The position numbers and the translations under genes were made by a program. The notes beneath the pieces were generated by a model. The model was given only the letters and a program-made list of their open reading frames with translations. It did not search any database and was not told the DNA's origin. This document shows, in pieces, positions 26,755 to 33,178 of a stretch of 64,000 nt of DNA. The stretch is from Bacteroidota bacterium. GTDB lineage: Bacteria > Bacteroidota > Bacteroidia > Bacteroidales > Lentimicrobiaceae. The DNA lies in NCBI GenBank assembly GCA_009773455.1, contig WSXU01000002.1, forward strand, positions 62,001 through 126,000, read 5' to 3'. How positions within the stretch are numbered: the first letter of the stretch is position 1; the number at the start of each line of letters is the position of its first letter.

Positions 26755-27288
26755 ATGAGTACCCGCAATGTCATTCTTTATATTGCCATGAGTCTTGATG
26801 GATTTATTGCAGATACAGCAGGTGATATCGATTTTCTAAGGCTTGTTGAAAAAGAGGGTGAAGACTATGGATATAACACTTTTTCCTCCTCAACCGATGT
26901 TGTCATTCTTGGAAGAAAAACCTGGGATACGGTGCTTTCGTTTAATATACCTGACCTTTATTCCGGAAAAAAGGTTTATGTAATTTCATCAAGCAGAAAA
27001 GGCCAGGATGGCAATGCTTATTATTACAATGGAGATTTGAGTGCTCTGATCAGTAAGTTGAAATCGGAAACAGGACTCGACATCTATATTGATGGTGGAG
27101 GAGAACTGGTTTTTTCATTACTGAGCGTCAAACTTATCGACAGGATGATAATTTCGGTTATTCCTGTGTTACTTGGAGGTGGAACAAGACTTTTCAGACC
27201 ATCATTCCCTTTGCAGAGCATAAAACTTACCAATTGTCTTACATTCTCAACCGGCCTGGTTCAGCTACATTATGAATTAATCAAATAA
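26755..27288 (+). CDS. Dihydrofolate reductase-fold protein (RibD C-terminal type)
   Basis: A 177-residue cytoplasmic reductase. 'YIAMSLDGFIAD', 'VVILGRKTWDTVL', 'KVYVISSSRK' and 'DIYIDGGGELVFSLL' are the nucleotide-binding and substrate elements of the RibD_C/YyaP family, and 'MIISVIPVLLGGGTRLF' is its C-terminal signature. Its in vivo role is unknown; members are often annotated as dihydrofolate reductase without proof. It is packed behind the glutaminyl cyclase gene and converges, with a five-base gap, on the PhoH gene; no terminator fits between them. Confidence 0.85.
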   Translation: MSTRNVILYIAMSLDGFIADTAGDIDFLRLVEKEGEDYGYNTFSSSTDVVILGRKTWDTVLSFNIPDLYSGKKVYVISSSRKGQDGNAYYYNGDLSALISKLKSETGLDIYIDGGGELVFSLLSVKLIDRMIISVIPVLLGGGTRLFRPSFPLQSIKLTNCLTFSTGLVQLHYELIK

Positions 27289-27293
27289 CCTGA

Positions 27294-29012
27294 TTACAGC
27301 AAGTCATTGGCGAGATTGGCCAGTTCTGACCGCTCTCCTTTTTCAAGTCTTACATGTGCGTATATAGAATGGTGTTTCACTTTATCTATAAGGTAAGACA
27401 ATCCATTACTCTGAGCATCAAGATATGGTGTATCAATCTGATAGATATCACCGGTAAAGATTATCTTGGTCCCTTGTCCTGCTCTGGTGATGATTGTTTT
27501 AACTTCATGTGGTGTCAGGTTCTGGGCTTCATCCACAATAAAACAGACATTTGAAATACTTCTGCCTCTTATGTATGCAAGAGGTTGAATTACCAGTTTT
27601 TCATTTTCCAGGGAGTCTGTGATATTTTTGTATTCCTTATCCTTTTCATTATACTGGCTCTGTATAAATTTCAGGTTATCATACAAAGGCTCCATGTAGG
27701 GATTGATCTTTGATTTTATATCTCCGGGCAGAAAACCTATGTCTTTATTACTTAGAGGTACAATGGGGCGGGCAAGAAAGACCTGTTTGAAATTGCGTTT
27801 CTGATCCAGTGCAGCAGCCAGGGCAAGTAAGGTTTTACCTGTGCCTGCAACACCCTGAAGGGTAACCAGTTTAACATCGGGATTCAAGATAGCATGGAGC
27901 GCGAATACCTGTTCTGCATTTCGCGGCGTTATCCTGAAAGCGGATCTCTTTTCGATTCTTTCCACTCTCTTGGTCAGTGAATTGTAGAAAGCGAGGGCGG
28001 AAGTATTGGTATTACGAAGAATGAAATAGTGATTGGGGACCGGATTCTTTACCCCGATATCTTTTGGAAGACAACAACCGGTCTGATATAACTTATCTAT
28101 AACCCTGCTGCTAAGGCTGTTGATGGTTGAGATACCGGTATAAAGTCCTTCCACATCTTTGATCTTTCCTGTAAGAAAATCCTCTGCAGTAAGATTAAGT
28201 GATTTGGCTTTCAGGCGAAGATTGATGTCCTTACTTACAAGAATAACTTTTCGGTCCGGATATTCCTGTGTCAATGTAAGCGCTGCATTAAGAATGCGGT
28301 GGTCAGGTTTGTTATCGTCAAAAATTTCACGTGCATCCAGTGTACTCCTTTCATTCATTACAACTTTGAACTTACCACCCTTCGATTTAACCAGTGGAAT
28401 CCAGTTTGTAAGTGTTCCTTTGTCTGAAAGTGCATCAATAATTCTGATAAACTCTCTGGCCTCAAAGTTCTTGGTATCGTTTCCTTTCTTGAAATTGTCA
28501 AGTTCTTCGAGCACAGTGATGGGAATTGCCACATCATTATCCTCAAAGTTATTAATGGAATCATGGTTATACAGGATTACAGAAGTATCCAGCACAAATA
28601 TCTTCTTTTGCCCCGATGTTTTGACAACCCTGACTTTCTGAATCTTTGGGGTTTCAGCCGGCAACTCACTGATCAGTGATTCCCGGTGGGGATGCAATTC
28701 CTTTTTGGATTTTCTGATGGGTGGCTTTGATGCTCTCGCATCAGATTTTGTATAATCCGGGGCACCATGTATTTTATTGTCTTTATATGATTTATCGACC
28801 TCTGGCCGGGTTTTTAAAGATTTCGGACCAGCCTTACGGTTGCCGAAGTCCGGCATTTCAGGTGTGTTGATCACCAGTGACTTAGCTATCCCCTTATTTT
28901 TCCCAACCCTGATCTCAACATCGGTTTTTATGGGTTTATTTTTTTTAAAAGATGCCCTTTTTGTAGTTTTTACTTTTACGGCTTCTTCATCTTTCAGTTT
29001 TGTCTTAGCCAT
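27294..29012 (-). CDS. PIN-PhoH fusion ATPase with long basic N-terminal tail
   Basis: A 572-residue protein. The PIN nuclease-like domain (about 137-275) starts 'KIFVLDTSVILYNHDS' with Asp142, followed by 'PITVLEELDNFKKG' and 'DHRILNAAL'. The PhoH ATPase (about 365-570) has Walker A 'GVAGTGKT' (387-394), 'LPGDIKSKINPYMEP', and Walker B 'VCFIVDEAQNL' with 'GDIYQIDTPYLD'. PIN-PhoH proteins are RNA-directed helicases/RNases (PhoH2-type). The first 130 residues are Lys/Arg/Pro-rich and apparently disordered, which is longer than in usual family members of about 440 residues; they may bind nucleic acid. Second gene behind the lipocalin (26-base gap). Confidence 0.88.
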   Translation of the reverse strand: MAKTKLKDEEAVKVKTTKRASFKKNKPIKTDVEIRVGKNKGIAKSLVINTPEMPDFGNRKAGPKSLKTRPEVDKSYKDNKIHGAPDYTKSDARASKPPIRKSKKELHPHRESLISELPAETPKIQKVRVVKTSGQKKIFVLDTSVILYNHDSINNFEDNDVAIPITVLEELDNFKKGNDTKNFEAREFIRIIDALSDKGTLTNWIPLVKSKGGKFKVVMNERSTLDAREIFDDNKPDHRILNAALTLTQEYPDRKVILVSKDINLRLKAKSLNLTAEDFLTGKIKDVEGLYTGISTINSLSSRVIDKLYQTGCCLPKDIGVKNPVPNHYFILRNTNTSALAFYNSLTKRVERIEKRSAFRITPRNAEQVFALHAILNPDVKLVTLQGVAGTGKTLLALAAALDQKRNFKQVFLARPIVPLSNKDIGFLPGDIKSKINPYMEPLYDNLKFIQSQYNEKDKEYKNITDSLENEKLVIQPLAYIRGRSISNVCFIVDEAQNLTPHEVKTIITRAGQGTKIIFTGDIYQIDTPYLDAQSNGLSYLIDKVKHHSIYAHVRLEKGERSELANLANDLL

Positions 29013-29038
29013 AGTACGAAGTTTTCATTAAAAATCAA

Positions 29039-29560
29039 TCATTTGCAGGGCTGAGGCGTTCGCCTGAGCCTGCCGGTTTCATAACCTTCCTTTTTCAATG
29101 AACTGACAACAGAATCATATAATGTTTCAGGAATTTCCGGCGTCCTGCTTAGCAGCCATAAATAATCTTTTCCTGAAGAAACAACAGCCCACTTATAATC
29201 GGGATCAAGTTTAACAATCCAGTAATCTGCTTTAAAAGGCCAGAAAAACTGAACTTTGAGTTTTGTATTGTTACTTCCCTTAACAATAAATGCTTTCCCG
29301 GTTACACTGCTTTCCCGCTCGCTGAAACCACCTTTCCGGCATCTATTCACCACCTTTATATAGTCACGGGAGGTTGTAATGTACTCCGCAGTGGTACAAT
29401 GGCAATCCTTTTGAAAACGGGCCGGGTAGGAAGCAATATCATACCACAGTCCCTGATACCTGAGCAGGTCAACACTGCCAACTCCGGTGGGTGCGTTGTT
29501 CTGGGCTTTGCATCCGAATAAAAAGCTCCCGGTCATTATAATCAACATCTTTACCCTCAT
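29039..29560 (-). CDS. blc: Outer-membrane lipocalin, Blc type
   Basis: A 173-residue lipoprotein: 'SFLFGC' lipobox with Cys17, then the lipocalin barrel. Family marks are 'YQGLWYDIASYPARFQKDC' (the GxW motif), 'YWIVKLDPDYKWAVVSSG' and 'LWLLSRTPEIP'. It binds lysophospholipids or similar hydrophobic ligands in bacterial homologues. Several cysteines in the mature part could form disulfides. A strong operon link to PhoH is suggested only by the short gap. Confidence 0.88.
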   Translation of the reverse strand: MRVKMLIIMTGSFLFGCKAQNNAPTGVGSVDLLRYQGLWYDIASYPARFQKDCHCTTAEYITTSRDYIKVVNRCRKGGFSERESSVTGKAFIVKGSNNTKLKVQFFWPFKADYWIVKLDPDYKWAVVSSGKDYLWLLSRTPEIPETLYDSVVSSLKKEGYETGRLRRTPQPCK

Positions 29561-29866
29561 AAATTCAACTATTTTGTAAATTTAATCAAAAACAACCCGG
29601 TTTCAGAAGGGGTCACCGACAATTAAATAACAAAATAATTCTGCGATATTCAGCTGTATATCTGCTATTTAAAACATTTTATCAACAAAAAGCATCATCG
29701 TTACACGGTTACTTTCCGGTTCACCTGCACATTACCGGCAAATATGAAATGTAACCTGAAAAATCCTTCCTTCATAAGATATAGTAATTAAATAGTAGAA
29801 ACTTCCCAGATATTAATAAAAAAAAGGGGCTTACAGCCCCTCAGAGTTCAGAAAAACAGGTATGTT
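29561..29866. other. Intergenic region between lipocalin and SSB genes
   Basis: About 306 bases, AT-rich. It holds the minus-strand terminator of the SSB operon at 29818-29841 and the upstream region of the lipocalin gene. No coding potential seen. Confidence 0.5.
29818..29841 (-). terminator. Intrinsic terminator of the SSB operon
   Basis: On the minus strand AGGGGC-TGTAA-GCCCCT is followed by a run of eight T. It lies 25 bases after the stop of the last SSB gene. Confidence 0.88.
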
Positions 29867-30214
29867 TCATTTTCCCTTATCCTTACTGCCCATGAACATA
29901 AGTTCATTTACAACAACTTCGGTAATATTGTGGGTTTTACCATCTTTATCATTCCAGGTGCGGTAAGTAAGCTTCCCTTCAATGGCAATTTCTTTGCCTT
30001 TAAAAAGAAATCTTTCACAGGTATCGGCCAGTCTTCCCCAAACGACTAATTGGTGCCATTGGGTTTGTTTCACTTTCTGACCGCTTTTATCGGTGTATTC
30101 GTCGTTTGTAGCCAACGAAAAGCGGGCAACTTTTTTACTCCCTTCAAGGGTTTTAATTTCCGGATCGCCGCCTAAATGGCCGATCAGTTGTACACGATTT
30201 CTTAATGAATTCAT
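29867..30214 (-). CDS. Single-stranded DNA-binding protein paralogue 1
   Basis: A 115-residue OB-fold protein. I start at the ATG at 30214 ('MNSLRNRVQLIGHLG'), the usual SSB start. SSB signature: 'RVQLIGHLGGDPE', 'ARFSLATNDEY', 'TQWHQLVVWGRLAD' and 'GKEIAIEGKL'. The Trp/Phe residues that stack on DNA bases are kept. It ends 'GSKDKGK' without the glycine-rich linker or acidic DDDIPF-type tip that housekeeping SSBs use to recruit partners. About 69 of 110 positions match paralogue 2 by hand alignment. Last gene of a three-gene minus-strand array. Confidence 0.9.
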   Translation of the reverse strand: MNSLRNRVQLIGHLGGDPEIKTLEGSKKVARFSLATNDEYTDKSGQKVKQTQWHQLVVWGRLADTCERFLFKGKEIAIEGKLTYRTWNDKDGKTHNITEVVVNELMFMGSKDKGK

Positions 30215-30289
30215 GATGTTTGGTTTTTGATGATTAATGATGATTTGGTTTATACTACCAGGATATGGCCTGTGTAGCATCTGATATAC

Positions 30290-30643
30290 TTACTCTTTTC
30301 TGCTGACTCGGGGACCGCCAACCATCAGCAACTCATTGACGGTGATTTCTGTAATGAAGTGTTTGTTGCCTTCCTTGTCTGTGTAAACCCTGTAACCAAG
30401 TTTGCCTTCAATGGCTATTTCCTGGCCTTTTGAAAGGTGATTTTCGCAAACATCGGCAAGACCGCCCCACACCACCAGGTTATGCCATTGGGTTTGTTTC
30501 ACCTTTTCACCGCCTTTATTGGTATATTCATCGCTCGTGGCAATTCGGAGCCTTGCAAATTTGCGGTTCGGTTCAAAAGATCTGATTTCGGGATCATTTC
30601 CCAAACGGCCGATCAATTGTACAGTATTATTCAGGTTGTTCAT
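30290..30643 (-). CDS. Single-stranded DNA-binding protein paralogue 2
   Basis: A 117-residue OB-fold protein starting at the ATG at 30643 ('MNNLNNTVQLIGRLG'). A GTG three codons upstream is in frame but gives an atypical N-terminus. Same signature as its neighbours ('ARLRIATSDEY', 'TQWHNLVVWGGLAD', 'GQEIAIEGKL'). It ends 'GGPRVSRKE', basic and without an acidic tip. Middle gene of the array, 75 bases upstream of paralogue 1. Confidence 0.9.
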   Translation of the reverse strand: MNNLNNTVQLIGRLGNDPEIRSFEPNRKFARLRIATSDEYTNKGGEKVKQTQWHNLVVWGGLADVCENHLSKGQEIAIEGKLGYRVYTDKEGNKHFITEITVNELLMVGGPRVSRKE

Positions 30644-30700
30644 GATTTTCACTTTTTTAAATGTAATTGAATCAATTCCGGTTTTATAAGATAATGATGC

Positions 30701-31045
30701 TTAACCAGCCTGGCGACCGCTGATCATTAAAAGGTCGTTCACTGTGATTTCCGTGATGAGACGACTATTGCCCTCAACATCAGTAAAAGTTCTGTAGGCA
30801 ATACGCCCTTCAACAGCCACCTCCCTGCCTTTCTGCAGATACCTTCCACATATTTCGGCAAGTTTACCCCAGACAATGAGTTGGTGCCATTGTGTGCGGA
30901 TAGCTTTCTCTCCCTTTTTCCCCGTGGCCCGTTCACTTGTAGCAAGCGACAGACGAGCCATTACGCTGCCATTTTCAAAAGTTTTTACTTCAGGATCAGC
31001 TCCAAGATGACCGATCAACTGTACGCGGTTGTTTAATGCTTTCAT
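30701..31045 (-). CDS. Single-stranded DNA-binding protein paralogue 3
   Basis: A 114-residue OB-fold protein starting at the ATG at 31045 ('MKALNNRVQLIGHLG'). SSB signature: 'ARLSLATSERA', 'TQWHQLIVWGKLAE', 'GREVAVEGRIAY'. It ends 'SGRQAG', again with no acidic C-terminal tip. It is the promoter-proximal gene, 57 bases upstream of paralogue 2, with a TACTTTTG box at 31137-31144. It differs from the others in a more basic loop ('ATGKKGEKAIRTQ'). Confidence 0.9.
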   Translation of the reverse strand: MKALNNRVQLIGHLGADPEVKTFENGSVMARLSLATSERATGKKGEKAIRTQWHQLIVWGKLAEICGRYLQKGREVAVEGRIAYRTFTDVEGNSRLITEITVNDLLMISGRQAG

Positions 31046-31136
31046 TGTTTTTGTTTTGTGCCCACTAAGGAGCTTGTTCAACGTTAACTTTACTTGTCTT
31101 TGCCAATCCTTACGATACGATGATTGAACAATGAGG

Positions 31137-31144
31137 CAAAAGTA
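31137..31144 (-). promoter_or_regulatory. Bacteroidota -7 box for the SSB array (TACTTTTG)
   Basis: Exact TAnnTTTG match on the minus strand, about 90 bases upstream of the first SSB start, so the leader is rather long. Confidence 0.65.
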
Positions 31145-31195
31145 AAATGGCTGTCGAACCTGAGTCGGTTAATAGTCATTTACTTACGGATGTAG

Positions 31196-31209
31196 TCGTT
31201 TATAAACGA
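31196..31209. repeat. 14-base perfect palindrome TCGTTTATAAACGA
   Basis: Perfect inverted repeat in the divergent region, 52 bases from the minus-strand box and 137 from the plus-strand box. It may be an operator; a few such palindromes are expected by chance in 64 kb. Confidence 0.45.
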
Positions 31210-31345
31210 TTATAATCAGTTAATTAACCAGAATGAAAATTATCAAATTGTTTATGTGGAACTTATCATCACAGTCCAAATTTCAATCTGAAATTGAATT
31301 TTCGAAAATGAAATATATTTTTTTCACTTAACGGAAATAGCTTAT

Positions 31346-31353
31346 TATCTTTG
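31346..31353 (+). promoter_or_regulatory. Bacteroidota -7 box (TATCTTTG)
   Basis: Exact TAnnTTTG match 65 bases before the small gene at 31418; it supports that gene being real. Confidence 0.7.
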
Positions 31354-31417
31354 TAATAATTCTACGAAGAAACAAGGCTATATGCCTGATTAATTATTAA
31401 CCCTTAAGTTTTTAGCC

Positions 31418-31519
31418 ATGGCAAAATCATTAGATACAAAAAAGGAGACCAAAAAGGCCCCTACAAAGACATTGAAAGAAAAACGGCTTGAGAAAAAGGA
31501 AAAGAAAGCAAAAGGTTGA
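31418..31519 (+). CDS. Small Lys-rich basic protein, 33 residues
   Basis: A 33-codon gene starting 'MAKSLDTKKETKKAP' and ending 'EKKEKKAKG', with about 14 lysines plus an arginine. It has its own TAnnTTTG promoter and a strong hairpin terminator 37 bases after the stop, so it is a complete monocistronic unit. Similar short 'MAKS...KK' proteins occur in Bacteroidota, but I know of no proven function. High charge and lack of hydrophobic residues point to a disordered RNA- or DNA-binding peptide, or a ribosome-associated one (inference). It is divergent from the SSB array. Confidence 0.7.
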   Translation: MAKSLDTKKETKKAPTKTLKEKRLEKKEKKAKG

Positions 31520-31555
31520 TTGTTGAATTCCGGCTTCGATGTACGATCAGGGATA

Positions 31556-31592
31556 AAACAGCTGTTGCAGATTTTTGCAGCAGCTGTTTCTT
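31556..31592 (+). terminator. Intrinsic terminator-like hairpin
   Basis: 14-base-pair stem AAACAGCTGTTGCA (31556-31569) with TGCAGCAGCTGTTT (31576-31589), one wobble, six-base loop; the T-run after it is short. Confidence 0.75.
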
Positions 31593-31631
31593 AAAGCAAA
31601 GATTTTTATTATCTTTACAAAAAGAATACCT

Positions 31632-32390
31632 ATGAAGAAAAATCTGATCTCTCTTTTCTGTCTGCTGATTCTGACTGGTTTTAATTGTTTTGGACAGAAA
31701 AATGACCTGACCAGAATGAATCTGAAAGGAAGAATAAGTTCTGTTACAGAAAAAACATATCAGGCAGTTAGTGATGGAAACATTGTCGGAAAAGGAAGAA
31801 TGGTTCAATGGTATAATAATGTGTTCAACAAACTGGGGAATAAGGTAGAAGACATCAAATTCAAAGCCGACAGTTCGATTGATAAAAAATACATCTATAC
31901 ATACACCAAAGAGGGCAACAGGCAGGACCTTTCCATATTTTCAGGTGACAACCTTCTTACTTTAAAGATTGTGTACAAATATGATGATCAGGGAAGGCTC
32001 GCAGAAGATATCAGTTATTCTGAAGCAGGAAAGATCGACAAAAAGATCATTTACATTTACGGGAAAGATGATAACATAACTGAAGAAAATGTTTTTAATG
32101 CCGAAGGCGAACTACGCAAGAAATACAGATATTCTTATAACACCGAAAATTACAAAATTGAGGCCAACCTGTATAAAGGAAATGGCGAACTTGAACGCAG
32201 GACAACTTTTAAACAGGATGAAAGAGGCAATGATATTGAAGAAAAGACATTTTCATCTGACGGGAGTATGACCTCCGCAGTATCATTTACCTATGAATTC
32301 GATTCCATGGGCAATTGGAATAAAAAAACATCTTTTACCAATGATAAACCTAATTCAATAACAGAAAGAAATATAAATTATCTTAAATAA
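31632..32390 (+). CDS. Secreted repeat protein of unknown function
   Basis: A 252-residue exported protein, starting at the ATG at 31632; signal peptide 'LISLFCLLILTGFNCFG' with cleavage before Gln. The mature part carries about six degenerate repeats of roughly 22 residues of the form 'Y.YdxxGxxxexxxy' ('YKYDDQGRLAEDISY', 'YIYGKDDNITEENVF', 'YSYNTENYKIEANLY', 'YEFDSMGNWNKKTSF'), which recall YD/RHS or MORN-like beta repeats. A TATCTTTA near-match at 31610-31617 is a probable promoter. No catalytic motif. Confidence 0.65.
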   Translation: MKKNLISLFCLLILTGFNCFGQKNDLTRMNLKGRISSVTEKTYQAVSDGNIVGKGRMVQWYNNVFNKLGNKVEDIKFKADSSIDKKYIYTYTKEGNRQDLSIFSGDNLLTLKIVYKYDDQGRLAEDISYSEAGKIDKKIIYIYGKDDNITEENVFNAEGELRKKYRYSYNTENYKIEANLYKGNGELERRTTFKQDERGNDIEEKTFSSDGSMTSAVSFTYEFDSMGNWNKKTSFTNDKPNSITERNINYLK

Positions 32391-32509
32391 TCACTTGACT
32401 ATGCAGATAGGAATAGATAGAAAATCCAGGGATAAATAACCATATTAATATATAACACCATATAATTTATCAGATTTATTATTGAATCAATCATTTAAAA
32501 CACCGTCCT

Positions 32510-32866
32510 ATGGGAAAGACATGTCTCGATTGCGGTGAACCCCTTGTGGGAAGAGCCGATAAAAAATTCTGCAGCGATCAGTGCAGGAATAACTACAACA
32601 ACCATCTCAACAGTGAGAGTACTTTGATGGTCAGACAGATAAACAGTGTTTTACGCAGGAACAGGCGGATTCTCAACAACTTAGTACCTACAGAGAAGTC
32701 GACCGTCCATAAGGAAAAACTATCAAGCCTGGGCTTCAATTTCAACTACTTTACACATATTTATACCACGCAGAAAGGAAATACCTACCGGTTTGTTTAT
32801 GAATACGGATATCTTCCTCTTGAAAATGATTTCTATATGCTTGTTGTCAGGGACAAGAAACAGTAG
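32510..32866 (+). CDS. Small zinc-ribbon protein
   Basis: A 118-residue cytoplasmic protein. The N-terminus has 'CLDCGEPLVGRADKKFCSDQC', two CxxC/CxxxC pairs that form a zinc ribbon (Cys5, Cys8, and two further Cys near 22-26). A basic helical part follows ('INSVLRRNRRILNNL'), and a compact C-terminal domain 'FNYFTHIYTTQKGNTYRFVYEYGY'. Homologues of this layout are common in Bacteroidota and carry no assigned function. It might bind nucleic acid. Confidence 0.75.
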   Translation: MGKTCLDCGEPLVGRADKKFCSDQCRNNYNNHLNSESTLMVRQINSVLRRNRRILNNLVPTEKSTVHKEKLSSLGFNFNYFTHIYTTQKGNTYRFVYEYGYLPLENDFYMLVVRDKKQ

Positions 32867-33178
32867 ACCTAATCAAATTTATGCTAGTTAGAGGTATATT
32901 GTTATGCTTATCAGCTCTTTAACAAATTTAAAGAGAGAAACAGATATAATTAAAGGTATCCTGCGCATTTAATGTTACACAAGATTTGATCCTCTGTGAC
33001 AGGGGAATTTTTATAAGATTTTTTTAGCCTGACAGTATACACTTCACCGAAACCGGCCTGAGCAATAGCTCAGCTTTCCGTTTCCGATTCACTAGTTTAT
33101 TACCTTTGTCTTCGGGTGAAATGCGCTGAAGCCTTCATCCATTCTTATTCCTGAATTTCACACAGAAAGGTTTTTCCG
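32867..33178. other. Intergenic region upstream of polA
   Basis: 312 bases with no gene. The promoter box at 33101-33108 lies near its end. Confidence 0.5.
33101..33108 (+). promoter_or_regulatory. Bacteroidota -7 box for polA (TACCTTTG)
   Basis: Exact TAnnTTTG match 71 bases before the polA ATG. Confidence 0.65.

Larger units (their letters stand above)
31046..31417. other. Divergent control region, SSB array versus small Lys-rich gene
   Basis: 372 bases with promoters facing both ways (31137-31144 minus, 31346-31353 plus) and the palindrome at 31196-31209 between them. Very AT-rich from 31200 onward. No further gene seen. Confidence 0.6.
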
